From: Aureococcus anophagefferens
Lineage: Eukaryota > Sar > Pelagophyceae > Pelagomonadales > Pelagomonadaceae
Reading direction: 5' to 3'
DNA: 20,321 nt
Assembly (NCBI RefSeq): GCF_000186865.1
Contig: NW_008705591.1
Span: forward strand, 317,753-338,073
In this document: positions 1 through 12,000 of the stretch, piece by piece
How positions within the stretch are numbered: the stretch's first letter is position 1
Layout: the number at the start of each line of letters is the position of its first letter
Made by a program: the position numbers and the translations under genes
The notes under the pieces: generated by a model
What the model was told of the DNA's origin: nothing
The model's database searches: none
What the model saw: the letters and a program-made list of their open reading frames with translations, nothing else

Positions 1-3000
1 CGGTCAGCTGTCACTACAAGCAGGCACGGCGAATGATGGGGACGGCCCAGGCGGCTCTGCGGTACTCGCATCTGGAGAGGGCGACGTTGGCGGTGCCCTC
101 GAGCTACACGGTGGCGATGGGGGAAAAGAAGGAGGTGGTCGTGTTAGGATCGCGGCTGGCACGTCTACCGAGGGTATTGGTGGCAGCATGGACATAGCTA
201 GTGGATCTGGCGAGAGCGGTGGCGGTGTTCTTCTGCGTGGTGCTGATGGTGTCACCGGCAATGGTGGAGAGGTGCAGATCTCCGGGGGCGAGAGTGAGTC
301 CGATATGGGTGGCGCTATATTTGTCAACTCTGGAGCGGGTGTGACGGGCGGCGGTGATGTTAGACTTGGAACGGGGGGGGCGGTCGCCTCTTGTGGTTCG
401 AGCGGGTCGATCACCATTGAGAGTGGCGATTCGCCTGGTGGTAAAGCTGGCGACGTGGGCTTCACAGTCGGTGCGAGCGGTAGTGGCGATGGCTCGACAA
501 TTTCTATTCAGGCTGGCGCGTCAACATCAGGCTGTGGCGGAAGCGCGCACATCGCCGGAGGCGGCGGATCATGCGGGGGTGAGATTACGATGGCGGCTGG
601 GTCCGGCGGCGCTGGTCCTGGAGGGGCGGTGATGGTCAGCAGTGGCTCGGGGGGCGCTACCAGCGGCGATGTTTCCTTAGCGAGCGCCTCGGCTTCTGGA
701 CCGAGTGGTGGGATCTCGCTGGCAACCGGAGCCGGCAGCGTGTCAGGAGGCGTGGCCATCAGCACGGGCGACTCCGAGGTTGGGAGTGGCTCCATTGATG
801 TCTCGGTTGGGTCGTCGAGTGAAGGCCCTGGTGGTGATCTTTCTGTCTCCGCCGGCAGTGGGGGCACTGGAGGCGGCCAGGTGATGGTCGTGTCTGGCGA
901 AGGCGATGTTGGCGGCGACGTCACGGTGCGAGCAGGCCTCGGATCGGAATCATCGGGGGGTATCATACTGAACGGAGGCGCGTCTGAGGGGTCGAGTGGC
1001 GGAGTGCGGCTTCAAGGTGGCTCGGGGGGTGTCGGTGGCGACGTGCTGCTCGAGGCGGGGTCAAGCGAAGACGGCGACGGTGGTGATGTGCAGATCGCCT
1101 CGGGCGCTAGCGCATCAGGCATGGGTGGGTCGGCGAGCTTTGGATCGATGGCAACTGAAGAAGGTGGTAGTGGCGATGTGAAGATTTCATCTGGGTCCGG
1201 ACAGACTTCGACCGGTAGTATCAAGGTTGAGACGGGGTCGGCGGGCGAGGCTGGAGGATTGAATATCTCAGCTGGTCACAGCCTTTCATCTCTCGCCGGT
1301 GCTGTCGTTATTCTTGCTGGGGACAGTGGCAAATATTCAGGTGGTGATGTACGTTTGAACGCGGGTCATGGCGTGCGTGGTGGCGGCCTGACGCTTTGTT
1401 CTGGAGAGGGTGCCGTTGAAGATGGAGGACAGGTGATATTGTCCAGTGGAGTGGGTCGTGCGGGTGGTAGTGGTGGTATAACCATGGCAAGTGCGGGATT
1501 TGGTGGTTCTTCTGGGGATGTAAACATTCTGACAGGGGCAGCTACCGATGGCTGCTCGGGTGAAATTAGCGTGACAACGTCAGATGCCTTCACCGAGAGC
1601 GGGAGCATCAATCTGCTTGCCGGGGCGTCGTCTGGAGATGCTGGTGGTGATTTGTGTATGCGAGCAGGTAGATCAGTTGGTCACGATGTAGGTGGGGAGG
1701 TTGATATTGCCGCAGGAGAAGGTAGCGTTGGCGGAGCGGTGAAACTAAGCGGGGGTTTTGGGGAGTGTGGTGATGGCGGATCAATCAGCTTCGATGCTGG
1801 GGCGGGCGATTATGGTGGAGTGGGTGGCTCAATCTCGCTAGAGTCGGGTGCGTCTGGCTCAGGACAAGGTGGTTCTGTATCTATATCTGCAGCCGGCGGG
1901 TCGACCATTGGTGGTGATGTGGCCATAGTAGCCGGTGGTGGCGAAAGGCGGCTTGGTGCGGTTAGTCTCTTGTCCGGCTCCGGCCAGAGTGCTGTCAAGC
2001 TAGACGATGTCGCCTTGGAGATGCTCGCACAGGAGCAGAATATCATGGCGAACCATATTTCCTTCGACGCCTCGGGCAGCGTGGGCAACACAATCGAGTT
2101 CTCTGTATCTGATCGACCAGGAGCCGATTTGCGGCTTGAGTCTACAGACACCGCCAGCGGGGGTTCCATCATTTCCTCTGTCCCGATGAGGGTTACTAAG
2201 ATAGAGTATTCCTCTGATAGTCGCATCAAGCAGGATATTCGGCATCTAGAAGATCACGAGCTAGAAGATATATATCACCGTTTTACGCAAATTCGCTTGG
2301 CAAATTACCGATATTCCAATGACTGGCTGCGAGTGCGCGGAATCAATGATACCGTGGTCCGAGGCTTAATTGCACAAGAGGTTCGCGAACTGTTTCCAGA
2401 GCGCATCGAAGTCTTGGATAACTTTGCACATCCGGCTTATAACTTCTCCCTGGATGGATTCCACCAAGTAGACAAACAAGGCTTGACGCTTGATCTTATC
2501 GCCGCAGTTCAGGCGCACAACCAGTTCTTCACTATTCATAGGGACGGGCAGGTGTCCATCCAAACCAAAGCCAGCCAGGTGTCACGGACGGGCGACGTGA
2601 ACATTGCTACTGGCGACGGCGCAGCGGAATCCGGCGAGGTGCTCCTATCGACAGGGGCGGCCTTGAACTCGGGGGACCTGTCCTTCAGCGGGGGCAGCGC
2701 TGGCCAAGACGGTGGCAGCGTCGAAATCACAGGAGGTGTGGGGATTAGGGAGGGCGGTGCAGTCATTGTTCAAGGCGGTGGAGGCACTACCCATGGGGGT
2801 GATGTCACAATCCACGGCGCACATGGGCACGCGGCAGGTGGCGACGTGGTTTTTGCTGCTGGAAACGGTATCAGTTCGGGCAACGTTATCGTGGAAACTG
2901 GTGCGAATGGGAATGTATCAGTAGCTGCTGGTAATCGTATAGTCATTAATAGCTCTGGTGAAGGGCAAGGTGGCAAATTGAGCATCAGATCTGGAGCTTC

Positions 3001-6000
3001 GGCTTCGTTGGTGGCGGCACACGGGGGGGTTTGCATCATGAGCGGGGGCGCAGGCTCTGGCGACACTGGAACACTCTATCTGAGCACAGGCAACACCACC
3101 GACGGAAAGGCTGGGGACATTAACCTCGCGGTAGGCGAAAGCAAGTTTGGCGATGGCGGCTCTGTCAATGTGACCAGCGGAACTTCGATTGATAGCAAGG
3201 GCACGGGAGGCTCTATTCTGATCGAGGGTGGTAAGGGCGAGGTAGGTGGTCAACTAGTCATACAGGGAGGCAACGGCGATCACGATGGCGGTTCTATTCA
3301 GTTATCCTCCGGTGCTGGCGAGGGCCAATCTGGGGGTGTGACTATTCAAACAGCAGATGTACTTCAATCGTCGCTGGCTCGGGATAGTGGAGGCATCTCC
3401 ACAACTACGGGCGATTCGCGTGTCGGCTGCTCTGGGTCGGTCCAGATTGCTACAGGTACAGCTGAAGCGGGCAATGCGGGTGGAATCTTCCTGACTGTTG
3501 GCGAATCGCGCGACCTGGGTGGCCGAATCTGCATTGGAGCGGGAAACTCATCCGACAGTTTTGGTGGAAACATAACGATCACGGCCGGCAGCGGATGTGC
3601 AGGCGGGTCTGTAAATATATCAAGCGGCAGGGGTCTTCTGGGTGGGAGGAGTGGCAACGTGTCTGTATCGGTCGGGAATTCGTCATCAGGCTCAGGCGGA
3701 TGGGTTAGCCTGACCGGAGGAAGTTCAAATATACACGATGGTGGGGCGATATTAATGCGTGCCGGTGCGTCGAAATTAGGCGATGGTGGGGAAATTTTTC
3801 TCGCCGGTGGTCGAGGTTTGCAGAAAGGCGGCAATGTCCTGCTTCAAACCGGCGGCGCTTTAGCAAAATCTGGAAACTTTTCTCTAAGCACGGCAGGCCT
3901 CAAACACGGTGAAACTACAGATGGTACTCTGGGTCCCCAGACGGGAAGCATCTGTGTAAATACAGGGCAGGCATTTTGTGGAAAGTCCGGGGATATCTCA
4001 CTGGCGACCGGTCACGCACCATGTGGTGCAGCCGGTGCAATAGAGCTAAAAGTTGGCCTGGGCGCCTCTGGCGGGGGTGACGTCAATATTAGTGCTGGAA
4101 GTAATGGCGACTATGCAGCAGTGGGTGGCTCGATCCAATTTTCAGCTGGTGATGGTTCCGTGGGTGGTAGTGTGATAATGCGCGGAGGCATCGGTACGGC
4201 TCGCCGTGGTGGTGGATTTCTTCTCGAGTCCGGTGCTGGCAAACAAACCTCGGGGAATATCAGCCTTTGGACAAGTTCGATTTTTCAGCGTCCCAACAAG
4301 AAGCCCTCGCTTGATTCCCACAATTTGAGATGATCATGAGCGCGGGAGGGGGGGGGGGGGCTCACATGAGTGCTTTACTTCCACAGGTGGGGACTCCATG
4401 GAGCATCCCAGCAGTTCGGGCTCTATCCTGCTGGCCACGGGCTGTGCGCAGAAAGGCGATTCTGGTGGGATCAAAGTCATGACCGGTGAAAGCAAGGATG
4501 GCGGCACGGGCTCAATCAACGCAACTGTACGGCGCTCAGCTACAGGTCTCGGGGGTAGTATTGGATTGAGAGCAGGCTCTCAGCCAGCGTCATTTAAAAA
4601 CTTCGGAGCGCCTGATGCTGTGGTGCTCGGAATGAGGCCGCTTCTTGCTAGATTTCTTAGTCCCACTGTGTTTTGTCGCAGGTGATGGCGCGTGTGGTGG
4701 GAATATATCCATCACGTCGGGCGCTGGCTTCCAGCGCGGTGGAGATGTGAGAGTCCTGTCTCGGGATGGTGGCAATTTCACCGTGAAAGTCGGTGGAGCA
4801 CTTGACAATGGAGGTTCGATCGAGCTTTTCGCGGGAGGCTCGCGTGACAGCCAAGGAGGCTTCCTCAACCTGACGGCAGGTTATGGTAGAACTCGGGGCG
4901 GAAATGTTATATTAGCTGCAGGAGATGGTGACGAAGAAGGCGGTGATGTTACGCTGCTCACGGGTCTTGGGCGGATCTCAGGATCAGTCAATGTGACAAC
5001 AGGTACTGCAGCAGACCGTTCAGGTGACATTCAGCTGTCGACTGGGAACTCGACTGCGGCGTCAGGGCGTATTCTCCTTCAGTCGGGAACATCAACGCTG
5101 GATGCTGGCGACGTTTATCTCCTCGTCGGAGAGTCCGTATCGGGATCGGGTGGAAAGCTTGAGTTGAGGGCAGGTAACTCTGCAAGTGCAACCGGTGGTA
5201 GCGTGCGGCTTGCAGGCGGCGGCGGTGCGGTTGGTGGGAATGTGTCAATCGAGGGTGGAAAGAGTGCACATGCTCAGGGAGGTGCCATTCTTTTGCTCTC
5301 CGGTACTGGTGATCTCAGCTCTGGCGACGTGCACATTTGCACACCCTCTCAACGCAACGCGGAAGGTGGGGATGTTGGCGGAGGGCACCTTTTTCTGAGC
5401 ACAGGTGATGCCGTCAATGGTCCTTCGGGTAGAATTCAGGTGCGCTCTGGGACAAGCGAAGAAGACAGCTCTGGTGCCATCGAGCTCCTGGCTGGGACTG
5501 CAGGAGGAGGGTGTGGTGGCTCTATCATCCTTGGAGCCGGAAATGCGCAGATGAGTAATGATGCATCGTCCAATGACAAGGATTCGAATGTTGGCGGCGC
5601 ATTGGTGCTGACGGCGGGTTCGGGCGTAGTGGGGGGCAGCGTGGAGATCCGTAGCGGTGAGGCAACCGAGGGGACAGGGGGATCCTTTTCCATTGACGGC
5701 GGGGACTCGACACTGGGCGACGGAGGCTCGGTCGAGGTCGAAGCAGGTGATTCTTCGGGCAGTGAAAATGATCTTGCAGGTGGTAAAATTCATATCACAG
5801 CTGGCGACGGCATGGTAGGAGGTTCTCTTGCTCTCGCCGCAGGGATGGGCGAGGCTCTCGGTGGTGGGGTCGCCATCGCGTCCGGTGACGGTGCTTTGGG
5901 CGGCGACATTACAGTATCGACGAGCACGGGCACGGCCGAGGGTAGCAAATCTGGAAGTATTTGCATTCAGACTGGCAATAGCAATGGCAATTCTGGAGCA

Positions 6001-9000
6001 GTCTCGCTCCGAACGGGAGATAGCACTGCTGCGGCGGGTGGTGGAATCCTGATTTCAGTTGGGAAGGGCAAGTCAGGCGCTGCTGGGGCTGCAATCCTTG
6101 AGGCGGGATCTGGTGCAGCGGGTGGCACGCTGCGGCTTCTGGCTGGGAATGGAACTCAATTCGGCGGCGGGAATATGACCTTAAGTGCAGGCAGTTCGAC
6201 CCAGGGTGTGGGTGGTGCTGTCAGTATTTCTTCGGGTAGTTCAAGCGGTGAGACAACACGTGCGAGTTCGGGCGATGTTATCCTGAGCACTCCTTGCGCG
6301 CCGGGTCAGACTGGTATGCTGCAATTAGTTACAGGTTCTTCCACGCACCAAGCAGCGGGGTCGATTGCTCTGCACACCGGTGACGCGCCCGAATCTTCAT
6401 CTGGCTCAATATGCGTCAGTGTCGGCGATGCCGCCGGTGGTGTTGGCGGTGACGCGATTTTTGTCGCTGGCCACGCAACATGCGAGGGAGGCTGTGGCGG
6501 TCACGCCAGTATCGAGGCCGGGTTGGGCGACAAGGGCGGTGGTCTCGAGCTGTTTGCGGGGAAGGGAAATGCTCTATCCGGAGGCAATTTGCGCCTGTAT
6601 GGTGGGAATGGCACGACATCTGGTGGTTCAGTTCGCTTTGAGGCTGGCTCTGCAAGCGGAGGTGTCGGCGGTGATGCTGTATTCATGGCAGGCGATGGAC
6701 TTGAGGGGGGGTCGCTGCAGGTGCGTGCAGGTACGGGCGCTTACAATGAAGGCATGCTCCAGGACGCTGGTGGGTTCGTGGCGATTGAATCAGGGAGCTC
6801 TGAGATGGGAACCTCGGGGAATATCACGTCTGGCCCTCCTGCGTCTCCAAACTATTTCGTCTCGTATTTTGAAGCCCCAACGGCCGATCCGAACTTCATA
6901 AGTTCAAGTATTTGGCGCATGCAAGCGCATAGGGTCCGCACAGGGACACGACGAGGGACGCGTGCGCCGGGGAGGGGGGTTTCTCGTGTGTCGTATAAAG
7001 TCTAGGCTCCTCAAATATTGCTCACCAATTTTGATTTAGGATTGAGTCTCCAGCGGCGGCGGCCTCGGGTTCAATCAATCTGACCACGGGCGAAGCCCAC
7101 GGTGAGGAGGTGGGGTGTTCTGGTGCCATTCGCTTCCGAACAGGCGACGCCAATGGAGGCGGGGCGGGTGGAATCAGCTTTGCAGTGGGTAACAGCGGTT
7201 CAGGATTCGGAGGGGAAATATTGCTGAAGGCGGGTGATGCTCCAAATGGAGCTGGAGGTTCGGCACGCCTTGCAGCGGGCACGGGGGGGCTCGGTGGCAA
7301 TGCCTCTATAATCGCAGGGGCTGGAACTGCTGCAGACGGCGGCAACATTTTCCTCTCATCCGGCCAATCTACGGCTCTTGGGTGCAGTAGCGGAGGACTA
7401 TTCATCCGCAGTGCTGACAGCAACGGGGAATCTGGCGGATTAGTCACCTCGACAGGTCTGCTCCGTGCCTCTAATTATTCGTTCAAGTGTGAGTCGTTAG
7501 AAAAATAAGATTGAAAATGCGTCCGCAAATTGAACCTCATCGCGATTCTTAGGTGATGCCCTCAATGGAGACTCGGGCGGAATCGCGCTTCTGACGGGCA
7601 CGGCATTGCAAGGGAGTGGAGGTAAAATCGACTTCCGCGTTGGCGACGGTGGCTCTGGTTACGGTGGTAGCGTTGACATTCTAGCAGGCAACTCGTCCTC
7701 AGGGACCGGTGGCGACCTCAACATGCGTGCAGGCGACTCTCTCTCGGACGAGGGCGTGGGCGGTGGGGTCACTGTTGCTGGGGGGGCGGGTGACACGTCA
7801 CGTGGAGGTGACTTGTCGATTTTGGGTGGCGGGGCGAATGCACAAACTGCAGCCGCGGTAGTAATCCATGCGGGCAACTCGTCAGGTAACGACGAACTTG
7901 GATATGGGGGCAACGCCACTATCGGTGCGGGTGACGGTGAGCAAGGTGGCGATCTCACCGTCACTGGTGGCTACGGTCGTGATCGTGGTGGTTCTGTGAG
8001 TTTGAGATCTGGTTCCTCGACCTGTGCAAACAGCGGAAATATATCCGCGATAACAGCTGACGCGGCGACTGAATCGGGTGCAATACTAGTACAGACCGGC
8101 TATGCAGACGAGTGCAATAGCGGCGGTATTACGATCACCACGGGTCAAGCTACTTCAGGTGCTGCGGGCGATTTAGTGCTGGGCGTGGGACTAAGTGAAG
8201 CTTCGAGAGGTGCTGAGATCTGCGCCCAGGGGGGTGACTCTTCTGCGGGTAAGGGTGGAAACGTCATTGTCACTGCTGGTGGCGGAAATGATCTAGGTGG
8301 AAACGTGACGGTGTCCGCGGGCACCGCAGTCGAAGGGACTGGTGGAGGTGTGATCCTGGCAAGTGGTGCTTCAACGGATATGGGTGGTGATATTTCAATG
8401 TCCACTCCAACATCCGGGGGTGGCTCCGGTGCGGTCCAAATCAGCACCGGAAGTGCCGATGTAGGTGACTCCGGTAGTGTGACTCTTGCAACTGGGTCTA
8501 CCATGACCGGTGCTTCAGGTTCGATCTCCATACAGGTCGGTGCCTCTGCATCGGGCTATGGCGGTCAGATGATAATGGGTGCGGGGAACACAACCGATGA
8601 TGCTAGAGGTGGTGTATTCATGATGAGCTCTGGTAGCGGAGAAACGGGTGGCGCTATCTTCCTTCAGTCCGGAGCGGGGTTAGATGGGCCAGGAGGCGCC
8701 ATAACTGTAGCCGCGGGATTGGCCAAGCAAGACAACGGTGCTGAAATCAAGCTATCTGCGGGTTCCACGGAGGCAAATGATGCTATGGGTGGTGCCGTGA
8801 CAATCGAGGGTGGAGCTGGTACCTCTTCCGCATCGAATGGTGGTGATGTGGAGATCATCGCCGGTACCTCCGCCGCGGCTAGCGGTGGCGAGCTCTGCCT
8901 AGTCTCTGGTTATGGCGCTAAGACGACCTCAGGTGATGTGATTCTCTCGAGTACCAATGCAGGTCGCAATGGCGCAAGCGGCCCCTTGTCACTCAGGACG

Positions 9001-12000
9001 GGAGATTCAACGGAGGAGTCCTCTGGCGCGATCGGCGTCGTCTCGGGCGAGGGTGCTGGTGGTCGTGGTGGCGAAATCACGCTCATGGTCGGCACTGGTG
9101 ACAGCGGCTCTGGCGGCGACGTCGAGATTTATGCTGGGGACTCCACTGCTGGAGATGGGGGCGAGATCATCCTCGCATCGGGGGAGGGTCTTTACGGGGG
9201 CGGCGGCGGTCTTTCTTTCAAAGCAGGGAGCGGATCACCGGGTGGTGATGTTTATATTTCCTCGGGTCAGGGTCTTAAATCAAGCTCCGGACGTCTATAT
9301 TTGCGTACCGCCAATGTTCTCAGCAAGGGGGCATCGGGGGCTATTTCCCTCACGACCGGTTCAACAAGCGACGGAAACACAGGCGCAATAGTCTTGTCAA
9401 CGGGTACGGCATCTGGTGGGAATGGCGGGTCGATTCTCGTTTGCGCGGGTCGTGGTGAGACTCGTGATGGCGGTGGTGTGGAGCTTGTTGCAGGGGAGTC
9501 CGATGTGGGCACAGGTGGAGAAGTCTTCGTGACAACAGGCTACGGTGAGGAAACTTCTTCTGGTGCCATGACTCTACAAACAGCCAACTCTGGTATTTCT
9601 GGAGTTTCAGGTGAATTATCCATCACTACGGGCGATGCTAGCGAGGGAAACTCGGGCGAGATTCAGATGACTACTGGGATCGCCGAGTCAGGGTCAGGTG
9701 GCAGTGTGACGGTAGAAGTTGGAGCGGGTGATTCGGGGACTGGCGGAAAGATTTCTATCATAGCTGGCTATTCTTCTGCCTCGACCTCAGGGACGGTGTC
9801 AATGAGAACAATGAATTCGGGTGAGAACGGCATCAGCGGCTATCTTTTTCTGAGCACTGGCACGGCATCAGGGGGAAACTCTGGGTTTATTGCTCTCGAG
9901 ACGGGCTCTGCGACTAGTGGTCGAGGTGGGTCATTTACAGTCCTTGTTGGTGATGGTGACAGTGGAGACGGTGGCTCGGTGAGCCTCGTGGCAGGCGAAA
10001 CAAGCGCGGACGGAACAGACGATGAAATATCAAGGGGGGGGGGGGTGGCAATAATCGCAGGACACGGCGCCGGTGAAGAATTCAGCATGGGTGGGGCGTT
10101 CTCTATCACGGCTGGGGTCGGCGGCTCGGATACAGGTGGTTCCGTATTCATCGAATCAGGATATGGATCAGCATCCACATCCGGCTCGATTGCTGTATCG
10201 ACCATGAACGCGGGTGAGTTGGGGGCTTCCGGTCGCCTCGAGTTTACCACTGGTTCCTCCTCTTCAGGAAATACAGGCTCTGTCTTCATCGCGACAGGCA
10301 CAGCCGAGCTTGGCGGCGGAGGCGCAATTCAGCTCTCCGTCGGCGGGGGGGACAGTGGCTATGGCGGTGGAGTGACCATCACTGCGGGAGACACATCACA
10401 GTCAGACAAGACGGGCGGTGCTATTGATATCCGCGCAGGTGACGGCAACGGTATTTGCAATGGGTGCGGTGGCCACGTGATGATCACAGCTGGTCGGGGA
10501 TCCACATCAAGCGGTGGTAGTTGTTGGGTTACGACAGGCTATGGTACCAAGACAAGCTCTGGAAATATGACCATTGCCACATCGAATGCAGGCACGGCTG
10601 GTGTCAGTGGGCATCTGATTATATCCACTGGCACGGCAAGCAATGGCAACAGCGGATGGGTAAATATCACATCTGGTGACTCCACTGGTGGTCGTGGCGG
10701 AAACGTTACCATCCTCGTCGGCACTGGTGACAGTGGTAGCGGGGGAAATGCGACTGTGCTTGCAGGAGCATCTTCGGTGCGTACAGGTGGTTCTCTTATT
10801 CTGACCACTGGCGAAGGCTCCTCTTCCACATCTGGCACGATTTGCTTCCTCACGACCAACGCAGGCTTTCGGGGTGTTTCTGGTTCACTGATTTTCTCTG
10901 CGGGCACATCCAGTGGTGGCAACACGGGCGCTTGCCTCATCGGTAGCGGTGCTGCGTCATCTGGGCGTGGCGGGCGCATTAGCCTGACTGTTGGTAGTGG
11001 TACGTCGGCCGCCGGTGGCACAATCTCGGTCGCTGCCGGTCGCTCCAGTAGTTACACGGGCGGTGCTCTAACCCTGGAGTCGGGAGAAGGTACCGCATCT
11101 ACATCAGGGGCCGTCGCAGTCCGAACAGCCAACGGCGGGGACAGTGGTGCAAGCGGCTGGCTCTCCTTTTCATCTGGAACCTCCAAGGATGGCAACTCTG
11201 GGGGGGTATTCGTTGGTAGCGGCGCCTCGACAGGCGGTCGCGGTGGCGCTATCACTGTCGCTGTTGGCAGTGGCACTTCTGCACGTGGCGGTGAGCTTCT
11301 CGTTCTCGCCGGCCGTAGCACATCTCGCACGGGCGGCGGCCTCAAGATAGAGTCTGGTGAAGGCACCGCCACGACCTCAGGTGCCGTGAGCATTCACTCT
11401 GCTAACTCAGGTACCACAGGTGCCAGTGGCCTCATGGCCTTTTCATCAGGTACAGCAAGTGATGGTAACACTGGTGCCTGTCTCATCGGTAGTGGCGCCG
11501 CTACTGGTGGTCGCGGGGGCACTCTGTATCTTACGGCTGGCAGTGGCACATCTGCGCGGGGGGGTGACCTTTTCCTCGCCGCCGGCCGTAGTCAGACAGC
11601 CTCCGGCGGTGCTACCACGTTGGTCAGCGGTGAAGGAACAGCCTCAACCTCGGGTGCGCTCACCATCCAAACTTCAAATTCTGGAACAAATGGCGCCAGT
11701 GGGCGACTCGTTTTCTCCTCGGGCACTGCCAGGGGTGGTAATAGTGGTGCGCTCTTCGTCGGCAGTGGTGCGGCGACTGGTGGTCGTGGAGGTGCAGTCA
11801 CTGTCAGCGTAGGCAGCGGTACAAGCGGCTCTGGTGGTGCCATGAGCCTCCTCGCGGGCCTATCAACCCACTCTTCTGGTGGCCTTATGAGGTTGGAGTC
11901 GGGGGAGGGAACAACTACATCTTCAGGTTCGATCTTTGTTCGCACTCCAAATGCTGGTACGGCTGGAGCTAGTGGTCGTCTTACCTTCTCCTCCGGAACT

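Larger units (their letters stand above)
1..4274 (+). other. Exon segment 1 (5' end outside window)
   Basis: The frame starting at base 2 is open through base 4333, but the repeat pattern stops after 4274: the residues read beyond it (Phe-Gln-Arg-Pro-Asn-Lys and onward to the TGA at 4331-4333) have nothing in common with the rungs. The exon therefore ends at 4274 after the first base of a Ser codon (phase 1). It carries about 1,424 residues: degenerate rungs, the linker, the S74 domain, then more rungs. There is no sign of an initiation context at ATG 188, and the rungs before it match those after it. Confidence 0.8.
2588..10539 (+). repeat. Degenerate solenoid rungs, central block (interrupted by four introns)
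   Basis: After a short bridge (2531-2587) the Gly-Gly-x-Val-x-Ile-x-Ser-Gly rungs resume and continue through all five exon segments. They are irregular in length and order, and as acidic as the N-terminal block, with frequent Gly-Asp-Gly-Gly-Asp turns. From about 8900 recurring elements of the later array appear, such as Gly-Tyr-Gly-x-x-Thr-Ser-Gly, Val-Gly-Thr-Gly-Asp-Ser-Gly-Ser-Gly-Gly and Gly-Asn-Ser-Gly. The block therefore grades into the regular repeats rather than meeting them at a sharp edge. Confidence 0.8.

Noticed and set aside
2366..2563. Minus-strand frame of 65 codons over the S74 region
   Set aside because: It lies antisense to a clearly conserved domain and has no recognisable features.
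188..4333. A separate gene starting at ATG 188 and ending at the TGA at 4331-4333
   Set aside because: The same repeat reads open upstream to base 2, and the repeat pattern ends at 4274, 57 bases before the stop. The stop is better explained as lying in an intron.
4645..7005. A separate gene starting at ATG 4645
   Set aside because: The first dozen residues do not fit the repeat, and the ATG lies between a plausible donor and the acceptor at 4681. The gene is better joined to the preceding exons.
6841..7005. Arg/Pro-rich coding extension after the rungs at 6827
   Set aside because: Its composition departs abruptly from the repeat and it ends at a stop; it fits better as the start of intron 3.
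4275..7552. Gaps as frameshifts or decay of a bacterial or pseudogene reading frame
   Set aside because: Each gap begins GT or GC, ends AG, loses the repeat pattern inside and restores both frame and repeat register when removed; four such coincidences are unlikely in a decayed gene.
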